DNA of 53,111 nucleotides from Flavobacterium sp. Root935 (GTDB taxonomy: Bacteria; Bacteroidota; Bacteroidia; Flavobacteriales; Flavobacteriaceae): positions 913,054 through 966,164 of the forward strand of contig NZ_LMJL01000007.1 of assembly GCF_001429295.1 (NCBI RefSeq), given 5' to 3'. Positions 29,478 through 39,517 of the stretch are shown here, piece by piece. Each line of letters opens with the position of its first letter. Position 1 is the first letter of the stretch. The notes beneath the pieces were generated by a model that was not told where the DNA came from, searched no databases, and was given only the letters and a program-made list of their open reading frames with translations. The translations under genes and the position numbers were made by a program.

Positions 29478-29613
29478 GCCACAGATTACACAGATTTAAA
29501 GGATTTTTTCCTTTGCCACGAATTATGCAAATTTTCACGAATTAAATTTATTGCATTAAAATTTGTGTAACTCGTGGGGGAAAAAATCTGGGTTAATCTT
29601 TTTAATCTGTGGC
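29478..29613. repeat. Nested double hairpin: CACAGATT outer, CCACGAATT inner
   Basis: The outer arms 29478-29509 (9-nt units CACAGATTA, CACAGATTT, AAAGGATTT) and 29581-29613 are imperfect complements. Inside them, CCACGAATTATGCAAATTTT (29516-29535) pairs with 29558-29577 at 17 of 20 positions. Two different repeat families are thus stacked as one long hairpin between the GDPD and flavoprotein genes. Confidence 0.8.
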
Positions 29614-29627
29614 TAAAATTTTAAACT

Positions 29628-30311
29628 TTATATCTTGTCTGGATTATCAGAGATAATACCATTTACTTTATAACTTTTTACTTTTTGAATGTCTTCCGCA
29701 GAGTTTACTGTCCAAGGCAAAACTAAAAATCCTTTTTCTTGAATTTTCTTTACATTTTTTATATTCAATAATTGATAATCAGGATGAATGGCTTTTGCTT
29801 TTATTTTTTCGGCGAAAGCCAGAGCGGTATCAAGATCTTCTTCTGTTAAAACACCAATTGCAATATTTGGATTCAGGTTTAAAGCTTCTTCCAGCATATT
29901 CCAATCGAAACTCGAAACGATGAAATTATTGTAATTCCAGTTTTTTTCTGAAATATATTGTTCAATTAACTGAACCACTTTACTTGGAGTTCCTAAACCT
30001 TTTAATTCGATATTGATCAGGCATTTTTTATCAACTAAATCAAAGACTTCATTTAAAGTTGGAATTTGATATTTTCCATCAATCAAAAACGATTTTAACT
30101 CAGATAAAGAAAAAGTGTTTACTAAACCTTTTCTGTTAGTAGTTCTGTCTATGGTTTCGTCGTGGATTACGATGATTTGTTCGTCAGCGCTTAAGTGAAC
30201 ATCAAGTTCAATTCCGTCTGAATTTAAGTCTAAGGCTTTTTGAAAGGCTTTTAAAGTGTTTTCAGGTTCGTAGGCTTTGGCGCCTCGATGTGCAATCTTT
30301 AAAATATTCAT
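29628..30311 (-). CDS. Glycerophosphodiester phosphodiesterase family protein
   Basis: Protein of 227 residues. Catalytic marks are H-R-G-A-K-A-Y-E-P-E-N-T at the N-terminus, E-L-D-V-H-L and I-V-I-H-D-E-T-I-D-R-T-T-N, with the His pair and metal-binding acids of the GDPD family. The late L-P-W-T-V-N and G-I-I-S-D-N-P-D segments also fit. It hydrolyses glycerophosphodiesters to glycerol-3-phosphate and an alcohol. No signal peptide is present, so it is likely cytoplasmic. The ATG at 30311 is chosen over an earlier one lying in repeat sequence. Confidence 0.9.
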   Translation of the reverse strand: MNILKIAHRGAKAYEPENTLKAFQKALDLNSDGIELDVHLSADEQIIVIHDETIDRTTNRKGLVNTFSLSELKSFLIDGKYQIPTLNEVFDLVDKKCLINIELKGLGTPSKVVQLIEQYISEKNWNYNNFIVSSFDWNMLEEALNLNPNIAIGVLTEEDLDTALAFAEKIKAKAIHPDYQLLNIKNVKKIQEKGFLVLPWTVNSAEDIQKVKSYKVNGIISDNPDKI

Positions 30312-30331
30312 TTTATAAAGGTTCAGAGTTG

Positions 30332-30339
30332 CAAAGGTA
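30332..30339 (-). promoter_or_regulatory. -7 box of the GDPD gene within a CAAAGG repeat
   Basis: Minus-strand TACCTTTG matches TAnnTTTG, 20 nt before the ATG. It is part of a CAAAGG repeat run (30330-30353), related to the CTCTG/CTTTG stretch at 1372-1402. Confidence 0.4.
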
Positions 30340-30413
30340 CAAAGGAGCAAAGGAAAAATAATAGCATCACTTGATAAAGCATTGAAATGATTTTAAAGAT
30401 GAGATAAATTATA

Positions 30414-30486
30414 TCTCTCGCAGATTTTGCAGATTCAGCAGATTTTCTTTTTTAATATCTGCTGAATCTGCCGAATCTGCTAGAGA
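30414..30486. repeat. GCAGATT-family hairpin between GH13 and GDPD genes
   Basis: The left arm 30414-30443 contains 9-nt units CGCAGATTT, TGCAGATTC and AGCAGATTT. The right arm 30457-30486 is complementary at 27 of 30 positions, with a 13-nt loop. It lies just past the 3' end of the GH13 gene, a T-rich tract following on the minus strand. Confidence 0.88.
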
Positions 30487-30492
30487 AAAAAA

Positions 30493-32160
30493 TTAAATCT
30501 GTTCTAATAAAACAATTCCGTATTTACTGTCAATACTTGCTTTTCCATCGATAACTTCTGTTTCCTGATCAGAGAAAAAGTCTCTTACTTTTGTTCCGTT
30601 TTCGAAAATTGAATTTACAGGAAGTTCTTTTCTGCCTTCTGGTAAATCTAAACCGATTATGACTTTATCTGTAAATGATTTATTAGAATAAATTCTTGAA
30701 AACACATAATATTCGCTCTCAATTTTGGAATGAATTCCAGCGCCAACGGCAGGATGATTTCGTCTAAACTGCCCTAACTTCTGCCAATGCCACAGCATTC
30801 TTTGTGTGTCGGGATTGTTCTTAATATCATCCCAATTCATATTCGAACGCAAAGTTGCATCTCCCTGAGTTCCCTCAATTACTAAGGAACGATTCGATTC
30901 ATCTCCGTAATATACCTGCGACATTCCTGGGGCAAGTAAAAGTTTGGTTCCGGATTCAAAACCTCTTGTGCGATTGGCATCAAAAGGCTGGCCGTCGTCG
31001 TGAGAAGACATATAATTAAGGACAGAATAACCTTTTAAATCACTCTGTAGATGATTGGAATATTTCGAAAATAAAGTCTCATAATCGCTTTGAGCGGCAT
31101 TCCATTTAAATTCAAAATTGATTAAGCTGTTAAAACCATTTTCAAAATAATTGACTTTTCGATCTCCAAAATCATAATCCTGACCACCGCTTATTCCATA
31201 ACCATACACTTCAGCGATCGTGTAAAACTGGTTCTGATCTAAAACTTGTAGAGGATGATGTTTTTTCCAAGTTTCAAATGCATATTCACATTCTTTTTTA
31301 AAATCGGCCCAAACACCTTCTTCGGTATGTTTTACAGTATCGGCGCGGTAACCATCAATTCCGAATTCTAGAATATAATCGGTAAGCCATTTTATGATGT
31401 AATATTTTGGACTTCTTGGATATCCTGTTCTTTTGAAAAATTCTTCTAGTGAAGCGATTTCTTTTTCATAACGGCCTTCTTTTTTCCATTTTTCAATCAA
31501 AAAAGGCGGCAGTTCTACATTTTGAGTGCTTTCGGTCTTTACGTCTGGAAGATTTTCTACCAAAGTACACATTGTAGTATTTTCAAAAGATTTGTAGTCG
31601 CATACAACGCCTGTTCTTACCCAGTCCGAAGGCCAAACAGGATCTTCTGGAGTTACTGGACCAGTATGATTGATAACTCCGTCCAGAATTATTCGAATGC
31701 CTTTTGCGTGTGCTTTTTTTACTAAATTGGCTAGGTCTTCTTTGGTTCCGAAATTTGGATCTAAAGCAGTCCAGTCTTTTGCCCAATAACCATGAAAACC
31801 GTAACTAAGTCCAGTTCCTTCGTCAACGCCATCATGAATTTGTTCAACAATCGGCGTAAGCCAAATCGCATTTATTCCTAATTGCTCAAAATATCCTTCG
31901 TCGATTTTTTTGATGATTCCGATGATATCGCCGCCTTCAAATCCGCGAAGTTTTGCGGGAGTTTTGGTTCGGTTGAAATTGATGTCGTTTGAAGTGTCTC
32001 CATTATAAAAACGATCGGTAAGTAAAAAATAAACATTTGCTCCTTCCCAAACGAAAGGTATTTTCGAAGTATTTTCTTTATTCATTGAAACTGATTTTGA
32101 GCCAGAACAACCCATTATTAAGTATACTAAAGATAAAAAAAGGAAAGTGTATTTTTTCAT
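30493..32160 (-). CDS. GH13 alpha-amylase lipoprotein
   Basis: Protein of 555 residues. The lipoprotein signal ends L-I-M-G-C (Cys 18). Unlike SusD and SusE, the residues after the Cys (S-G-S-K-S) carry no acidic patch, so a periplasmic-facing location is likely (inference). The (beta/alpha)8 domain has nucleophile D274 (G-Y-R-A-D-T), acid/base E317 (I-A-E-V-Y) and third acid D388 (S-S-H-D-D). A large domain-B region (about 165-250) with two cysteines is present. It should cut alpha-1,4 bonds of maltodextrins. It is the last starch gene of the minus-strand block. Confidence 0.92.
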   Translation of the reverse strand: MKKYTFLFLSLVYLIMGCSGSKSVSMNKENTSKIPFVWEGANVYFLLTDRFYNGDTSNDINFNRTKTPAKLRGFEGGDIIGIIKKIDEGYFEQLGINAIWLTPIVEQIHDGVDEGTGLSYGFHGYWAKDWTALDPNFGTKEDLANLVKKAHAKGIRIILDGVINHTGPVTPEDPVWPSDWVRTGVVCDYKSFENTTMCTLVENLPDVKTESTQNVELPPFLIEKWKKEGRYEKEIASLEEFFKRTGYPRSPKYYIIKWLTDYILEFGIDGYRADTVKHTEEGVWADFKKECEYAFETWKKHHPLQVLDQNQFYTIAEVYGYGISGGQDYDFGDRKVNYFENGFNSLINFEFKWNAAQSDYETLFSKYSNHLQSDLKGYSVLNYMSSHDDGQPFDANRTRGFESGTKLLLAPGMSQVYYGDESNRSLVIEGTQGDATLRSNMNWDDIKNNPDTQRMLWHWQKLGQFRRNHPAVGAGIHSKIESEYYVFSRIYSNKSFTDKVIIGLDLPEGRKELPVNSIFENGTKVRDFFSDQETEVIDGKASIDSKYGIVLLEQI

Positions 32161-32196
32161 TTATTCTAAATTTAACGAAGATTTATAATAAAAAGA

Positions 32197-32264
32197 TTCC
32201 GCCACGAATTCACAAATTTTTATTCTCAAGATTGTCAAAAATAATTCGTGAATTCGTGGCGGAA
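32197..32264. repeat. CCACGAATT-family hairpin (17-bp perfect stem)
   Basis: TTCCGCCACGAATTCAC (32197-32213) pairs perfectly with 32248-32264 around a 34-nt loop. Units are CCACGAATT and CACAAATTT. It is side by side with the GCAGATT hairpin at 32273-32347. Confidence 0.9.
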
Positions 32265-32272
32265 AAAAATAG

Positions 32273-32347
32273 TTTCTCGCAGATCTCGCAGATTCGGCAG
32301 ATTTTTTTTTAAATTATCTGCTAAATCTCCTAAATCTGCGAGAGAAA
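32273..32347. repeat. GCAGATT-family hairpin between two GH13 genes
   Basis: The left arm has 9-nt units CGCAGATCT, CGCAGATTC and GGCAGATTT. The right arm (32316-32347) is the imperfect complement with a 2-nt indel and ends CTGCGAGAGAAA. Same family as 30414-30486. Confidence 0.82.
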
Positions 32348-32356
32348 AAAATATTG

Positions 32357-34222
32357 TTATTCCAATTCTAAAACCAAAGCTGATTTTGGTTCTAAAGTAA
32401 TTTCAGAACTTAAATCAAATATTTTTCCAGTAATAACATCTTTTCCTGATTTAAAGTTTTTGATGCTTTCTTTGAAACGATTTGTTTTCACAACTTGCTC
32501 TTTTGCATTGTTATTGAAAACTACCATAACAGTTTTAGCATCGGTATATCTGAAATATACATAGGTGTTGTTTTCTGGAATATAATGTTTCATTTTTCCG
32601 AAATGAACCGCTTCGTTTGTTTTTCTCCAGTTGAATAATTTTGAAGAGAAATCAAAGTAAGCCGCTTGTTCAGCCGTTCTTCCTGTTGCAGTGAAAGCGT
32701 TGTTTTTGTCGCCAGCCCATCCGCCTGGGAAATCCTGACGAATATCGGCATCTCCGCCTTTGCCTTTGTCACCACCCATTCCGATCTCTGAACCGTAATA
32801 GATTTGCGGAATTCCACGAACGGTTGCCAATAAAGTCATTGCCAGTTTGTATTTTGGTAAATCATATTTGAATTTTTCATTCATACGATCCGTGTCATGA
32901 TTTTCAGCAAAAACTAAGATATTATTGGTATTTGGATATAAAAAATCCATTGCAAAATTGTTGTAGAATTTAATCAATCCGCTATCCCAGTTTGGTTCAT
33001 CTTCACTGAAGGCAGAAGTAATCTGACTTTGAAGCGTAAAATCCATTACACTGGGAAGATTTGAATTGTAGTTTTCAATCGCACCAATTTTACTGTCTTT
33101 CTGCCAAAAAGCTAAATTCGCCTGATTGTGCATCCAGATCTCTCCAACAATATTAAAATTAGGATATTCATCTGTAATAGATTTTGCCCAATTTGCCATA
33201 GCAGTTTTATCTGAATAGTTATAAGTGTCTACTCTAAAACCGTCAAGATTAGCAAATTCTATCCACCAGATTGCATTTTGAGTTAAGTATTTTGCAACCA
33301 AAGGATTTCTTAAATTTAAGTCTGGCATAGAAGGTACAAACCAGCCATCGACACAAACTTCCTGATCTATTTTTGAAGCATGAATATCTGTAATTACTTC
33401 ACGTCTGTGGTGTGTTTGCGTGTAGTTTTCAAATTGATTGATCCAAGATTTTGTTGGTAAATCTTTGATCATCCAATGTGTAATTCCCCAGTGATTGGTT
33501 ACATAATCCATCACCAGTTTCATGTTTTTTTTGTGCATTTCTGCTGATAAGCGAGCGTAATCATCATTCGTTCCGTAACGTGGATCAATTTTGTAAACAT
33601 CAGACTGCCCGTAAGTGTGGTATGAATGCTGTTTGTCATTGTCCTCGCATAAAGGCGTGCTCCAGATTGTAGTTGCACCAAGAGACGAAATATAATCTAA
33701 GTTTTTAATGATTCCTTCGATATCACCACCGTGACGACCGCTTGGATCTTGACGGTTTCCTTTTTCAGTTAAAGAAGCATCGCTGTCGTTTTTAGGGTTT
33801 CCGTTAGCGAAACGATCTGGCATGATTAAGTAGATTAAATCAGAGGCGTCGTAACTTTTTCTGTCGGCAGAATTCGCTCTTCTTTCTTTAAGAACATATT
33901 TTTGTTTGAAGGCAACTTTATTGTTGTTTTTAAAAGAGAAAACCAATTCAGAAGCTTTTACGTCTTTCGTATCGATTGTCACGAAAAGGTAATTTGGGTT
34001 TTCTGTTTTTTCTACATTTTTAATCACCACATTATTTGAAACCGAAGCTTCGTATTGTGCAATATTTTTTCCGTAGAACATAATCTGCAGTTCCGAATTT
34101 TTCATTCCTGCGTACCAGAAAGGCGGTTCTACTTTTTGGATTTGCGCTTTCGCGGAAGCGGAAAACAACAAAACCAATAGTATTAATCTAAAGATATGAT
34201 GGTTTATTTTTAGGCTGTTCAT
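32357..34222 (-). CDS. GH13 neopullulanase/cyclomaltodextrinase (SusA-like)
   Basis: Protein of 621 residues with a signal peptide ending A-K-A (about 26). The N-terminal beta domain (about 28-112) is of the cyclomaltodextrinase-N type (V-E-P-P-F-W-Y-A-G-M). The catalytic barrel starts at Y-L-I-M-P-D-R-F-A-N-G. Catalytic residues are D332 (G-F-R-V-D-T), E361 (V-G-E-I-W) and D443 (E-N-H-D-T-D). This is the layout of Bacteroides SusA, a periplasmic enzyme that shortens imported maltooligosaccharides, cyclodextrins and pullulan pieces. It lies between GH97 and the second GH13 gene, with hairpin repeats on both sides. Confidence 0.93.
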   Translation of the reverse strand: MNSLKINHHIFRLILLVLLFSASAKAQIQKVEPPFWYAGMKNSELQIMFYGKNIAQYEASVSNNVVIKNVEKTENPNYLFVTIDTKDVKASELVFSFKNNNKVAFKQKYVLKERRANSADRKSYDASDLIYLIMPDRFANGNPKNDSDASLTEKGNRQDPSGRHGGDIEGIIKNLDYISSLGATTIWSTPLCEDNDKQHSYHTYGQSDVYKIDPRYGTNDDYARLSAEMHKKNMKLVMDYVTNHWGITHWMIKDLPTKSWINQFENYTQTHHRREVITDIHASKIDQEVCVDGWFVPSMPDLNLRNPLVAKYLTQNAIWWIEFANLDGFRVDTYNYSDKTAMANWAKSITDEYPNFNIVGEIWMHNQANLAFWQKDSKIGAIENYNSNLPSVMDFTLQSQITSAFSEDEPNWDSGLIKFYNNFAMDFLYPNTNNILVFAENHDTDRMNEKFKYDLPKYKLAMTLLATVRGIPQIYYGSEIGMGGDKGKGGDADIRQDFPGGWAGDKNNAFTATGRTAEQAAYFDFSSKLFNWRKTNEAVHFGKMKHYIPENNTYVYFRYTDAKTVMVVFNNNAKEQVVKTNRFKESIKNFKSGKDVITGKIFDLSSEITLEPKSALVLELE

Positions 34223-34237
34223 AGTGAGTAGAATTTA

Positions 34238-34319
34238 AACCATATAAGAAATGTAAGAACATTTAAGACAAAAACTGGGGAGATCTCTATTTAAATGGAC
34301 TTACATTTCTTATATGGTT
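34238..34319. repeat. CCATATAAG-family hairpin between SusA-like and GH97 genes
   Basis: A 20-bp perfect stem: 34238-34257 (CCATATAAG then AAATGTAAG) pairs with 34300-34319. Further inside, ATTTAA faces TTAAAT. It fills the gap between the two genes. Same family as 25633-25696. Confidence 0.92.
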
Positions 34320-34326
34320 AATTAAA

Positions 34327-36453
<2,127 letters not shown>

Positions 36454-36468
36454 TTAGAGTATTGTAAT

Positions 36469-38772
36469 TTAATTTATTTGTACAAATTTACTTGCAATTA
36501 CAGGATTTCCATTAACTACAATTGTTAAATCTTGATCGCCATCTACAGTAAATGCTGTTTCGTTATGATTTACAGCTACTTTTAAAATTTGATTTCTGAA
36601 ATTAATTTTAAAAGAATAACCTTTCCATTCTTTTGGGATTTTTGGAGAGAAATGCAATTGGTCATTTTTCACACGCATTCCGCCAAAACCTTCTACAATG
36701 CTCATCCAAGTTCCAGCCATCGATGTGATGTGACAGCCTTCTTCCACTTCTTTATTATAATCATCCAAATCCAAACGAGAAGTTCTTAAATAAAACGTAT
36801 ATGCCATATCCATTTTATCTAAAGCTGCAGCCTGAATCGAGTGAACACAAGGAGAAAGCGAACTTTCGTGAACCGTAAATGATTCGTAGAATTCGAAGTT
36901 GCGTTTTAATTCTTCTTTAGAGAAATGATCTTCGAAGAAATAGAAACCTTGTAAAACATCGGCTTGTTTAATATATGGTGAACGCAACACACGATCCCAA
37001 GACCATTTTTGGTTAATAGGACGCTGTGATTTATCTAAATCTTTAACCGGAACTAAATCTTTGTCTAAGAATCCGTCTTGCTGTAAATAAATTCCAAGTT
37101 CTTTTGAAGTTGGGAAATACATATCATCGGCCACTTTTTTCCATTCCTGAATTTCATTCGCCGAAAGGCTTACTTTTTCTAAAATGCGTTTGTGATCTTC
37201 AGGATATTCTGAACCCACTTTTTCAATTTGTTCTGCAGCAAAATCAATACACCATTTTGCGATATAATTGGTATAGAAATTATTGTTGATGTTGTTTTCG
37301 TATTCGTTTGGTCCTGTAACTCCAAGAATTACATATTGATTTTTTTCTTTTGAGAAAGAAGCTCTCTGGTGCCAGAAACGCGCAATTCCGATTAAAACTT
37401 CTAATCCTTTTTCTGGAATATAAGAGTAATCTCCCGTATAACGGTAATAGTTGTAAATCGCAAATGCAATCGCACCATTTCTATGGATTTCTTCGTGCGT
37501 GATTTCCCATTCGTTGTGGCATTCTTCACCGTTCATGGTAACCATTGGGTACAATGCAGCACCGTTTTTGAAACCTAAATTATCTTTAGCGTTTTCAATT
37601 GCTTTGTCTAATTGGTTATAACGATACGTCAGCAAGTTTCTAGCAACCTGCTGATCTTTTGTTGCCATATAAAACGGAATACAATACGCCTCCGTATCCC
37701 AATAAGTTGATCCACCGTATTTTTCTCCCGTAAAACCTTTTGGTCCAATATTCAAACGCGAATCTTTTCCTGAATAGGTTTGGTTTAATTGAAAGATATT
37801 GAAACGAATTCCCTGCTGTGCTTTTACATCACCTTCAATCGTAATATCTGACATTTCCCAGATTTTTGCCCAAGCCTCAATTTGATTTTGAAGTAAAGCA
37901 TCATATCCTGAATTAACAGCAGATTTAATTACTTTTTCGGCTGCAGCCAAAGTATTTTCGTGGTTCAAAGAAACGGTATAACCTCCGATTTTTTGAATTG
38001 CTGAGGTTTGTCCTTTTGCAATAATGGTTCCGTAAGTATATTGAACTTTGTCTGCAGTTGAATCGATTGTAGAAGGCGAAACGTGAATATCTTCATCATT
38101 TGCCAAAATCGTATTGTGCATGAAAGTTGTTACTTTAAAATGCGTTTTGAAAGTCTGAGCCGTTACAAAAGCTTCGTTTGTGCCTTTTTTAACTTCAAGC
38201 GGTTCCCAGAATTTTTCTTCCCAGTTGGCATCTTCATTCGTTACACCAGCATCAACGTAAGGTTTGTAAAGGATTTTTGCATCTTTGTTTAAAGGCGTGA
38301 TTTCATATTTTATAATTCCCGCTTCATCTAAATCTAATGAAAGAAAACGACGAACATTTACGGCAATTTCAGTTCCGTTTTTTAGAACAGCTTCAAAAGA
38401 ACGATTGTACCATCCTTCTTTCATATTCAATTCTCTGCGGAAATTTCTAACTTCAGTACAATTATTTAAATCAAGATTTTCTTCGTTGATTTCTACGTCA
38501 ATTCCAATCCAGTTTGGAGCGTTTAGTACTTTGGCAAAATATTTCGGATAACCGTTTTTCCACCAGCCCACTTTTGTTTTATCAGGATAATAAATTCCGG
38601 CAATATAACTTCCCTGAAAAGTTTCGGCAGAATATGTTTCTTCAAAATTGGCACGCTGCCCCATAGCACCGTTTCCGATACTAAAAAGACTTTCAGACGA
38701 TTTTACTCTTTCGGCATCAAATCCTTCTTCTATAATTGACCAATTATCTGGTTTTATATAATCTTGGTTCAT
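36469..38772 (-). CDS. GH65 maltose phosphorylase
   Basis: Cytoplasmic protein of 767 residues with no signal peptide. The catalytic general acid is E490 in V-T-G-P-N-E-Y-E-N-N. Substrate contacts K602-Q603 (K-Q-A-D-V) and the phosphate loop H635-E-S-S-L-S also match. The N-terminal beta-sandwich (about 1-280) and the (alpha/alpha)6 barrel follow the family order. It phosphorolyses maltose to glucose and beta-glucose-1-phosphate, saving one ATP compared with hydrolysis. The neighbouring beta-phosphoglucomutase uses that product. Kojibiose or trehalose phosphorylase are close relatives, but the starch context favours maltose. Confidence 0.9.
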   Translation of the reverse strand: MNQDYIKPDNWSIIEEGFDAERVKSSESLFSIGNGAMGQRANFEETYSAETFQGSYIAGIYYPDKTKVGWWKNGYPKYFAKVLNAPNWIGIDVEINEENLDLNNCTEVRNFRRELNMKEGWYNRSFEAVLKNGTEIAVNVRRFLSLDLDEAGIIKYEITPLNKDAKILYKPYVDAGVTNEDANWEEKFWEPLEVKKGTNEAFVTAQTFKTHFKVTTFMHNTILANDEDIHVSPSTIDSTADKVQYTYGTIIAKGQTSAIQKIGGYTVSLNHENTLAAAEKVIKSAVNSGYDALLQNQIEAWAKIWEMSDITIEGDVKAQQGIRFNIFQLNQTYSGKDSRLNIGPKGFTGEKYGGSTYWDTEAYCIPFYMATKDQQVARNLLTYRYNQLDKAIENAKDNLGFKNGAALYPMVTMNGEECHNEWEITHEEIHRNGAIAFAIYNYYRYTGDYSYIPEKGLEVLIGIARFWHQRASFSKEKNQYVILGVTGPNEYENNINNNFYTNYIAKWCIDFAAEQIEKVGSEYPEDHKRILEKVSLSANEIQEWKKVADDMYFPTSKELGIYLQQDGFLDKDLVPVKDLDKSQRPINQKWSWDRVLRSPYIKQADVLQGFYFFEDHFSKEELKRNFEFYESFTVHESSLSPCVHSIQAAALDKMDMAYTFYLRTSRLDLDDYNKEVEEGCHITSMAGTWMSIVEGFGGMRVKNDQLHFSPKIPKEWKGYSFKINFRNQILKVAVNHNETAFTVDGDQDLTIVVNGNPVIASKFVQIN

Positions 38773-38780
38773 TTTTTCTT

Positions 38781-38864
38781 AATTTGATAATTCGTTAATT
38801 AGACAATTAGATAATTCATTTTGTAGAAATTATCTAATTATCAAATTGGCACATTTTCTAATTG
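38781..38864. repeat. AATTAGATAAT-family hairpin between GH65 and beta-PGM genes
   Basis: AATTAGATAATT (38805-38816) pairs perfectly with 38828-38839 over an 11-nt loop. The outer AATTTGAT (38781-38788) pairs with ATCAAATT (38840-38847). The right flank 38829-38863 is the inverted near copy of 15366-15400 (34 of 35). Confidence 0.88.
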
Positions 38865-39517
38865 ATTAATTTTTCTATAAAGCTTGTTTCGATTTGGGTA
38901 AAATCTTTAAAAATATAGTCAGCTTCATGCAAAATTGTTTCCTCACCAATTCCCACGCTTACCATTTCGCCTATGTTTGCTGCCTGAATTCCGGCAACAG
39001 AATCTTCAAATACAATTGAGTTTTTTGGATCAATATTTAATAATTGAGCCGCTTTTAAGAAAACTTCCGGATCTGGTTTTGCGTTGGTAACATCGTTACC
39101 GTCAACAATAACATCGAAATACGAAAGAATTCCAGTTTTTTCAAGAATTGGTCGGGCATTTTTACTCGCAGAACCCAATGCAATTCCTTGGTTTTTATCT
39201 TTTAATAGTTTTAGAATTTTAGCAACTCCTGGAAGAATCTCGCTTTCGTCCATGTCAACTAAATAGGATAAATAATCTTCGTTTTTTTGAATTAACCATT
39301 TGTCTTTGTCTTCCTGAGAAGCCTGAACATTACCTAATCCAAGTATAATGTCTAACGAACGAACGCGGCTCACGCCTTTTAAAAGTTCGTTGTCTTCATG
39401 TGTAAAATTTATATTTAATGATTGGGCAATTTTCTGCCATGCTAAAAAATGGTATTTAGCGGTATCAACGATCACTCCGTCAAGATCGAATATGAAGGCT
39501 TTTTTATTATTATTCAT
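38858..39517 (-). CDS. pgmB: Beta-phosphoglucomutase
   Basis: HAD-superfamily enzyme of 219 residues starting M-N-N-N-K-K-A-F-I-F-D-L-D-G-V-I-V-D-T. Catalytic Asp are at 11 and 13. G-V-S-R-V-R-S-L, A-L-G-S-A-S-K-N-A and the K-P-D-P-E-V-F and F-E-D-S-V-A-G-I segments are standard for beta-PGM. It turns beta-glucose-1-phosphate from GH65 into glucose-6-phosphate. The ATG at 39517 overlaps the end of the MFS gene by 8 nt, showing translational coupling. A TTG 9 nt earlier is a weaker start. Confidence 0.93.
   Translation of the reverse strand: MNNNKKAFIFDLDGVIVDTAKYHFLAWQKIAQSLNINFTHEDNELLKGVSRVRSLDIILGLGNVQASQEDKDKWLIQKNEDYLSYLVDMDESEILPGVAKILKLLKDKNQGIALGSASKNARPILEKTGILSYFDVIVDGNDVTNAKPDPEVFLKAAQLLNIDPKNSIVFEDSVAGIQAANIGEMVSVGIGEETILHEADYIFKDFTQIETSFIEKLIN

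Noticed and set aside
29402..29482. N-terminal extension of the BaiN-like protein to 29482
   Set aside because: It would be encoded by the CCACGAATT/GCTTCGCC repeat and precedes the Rossmann strand by 27 residues with no homologous look.
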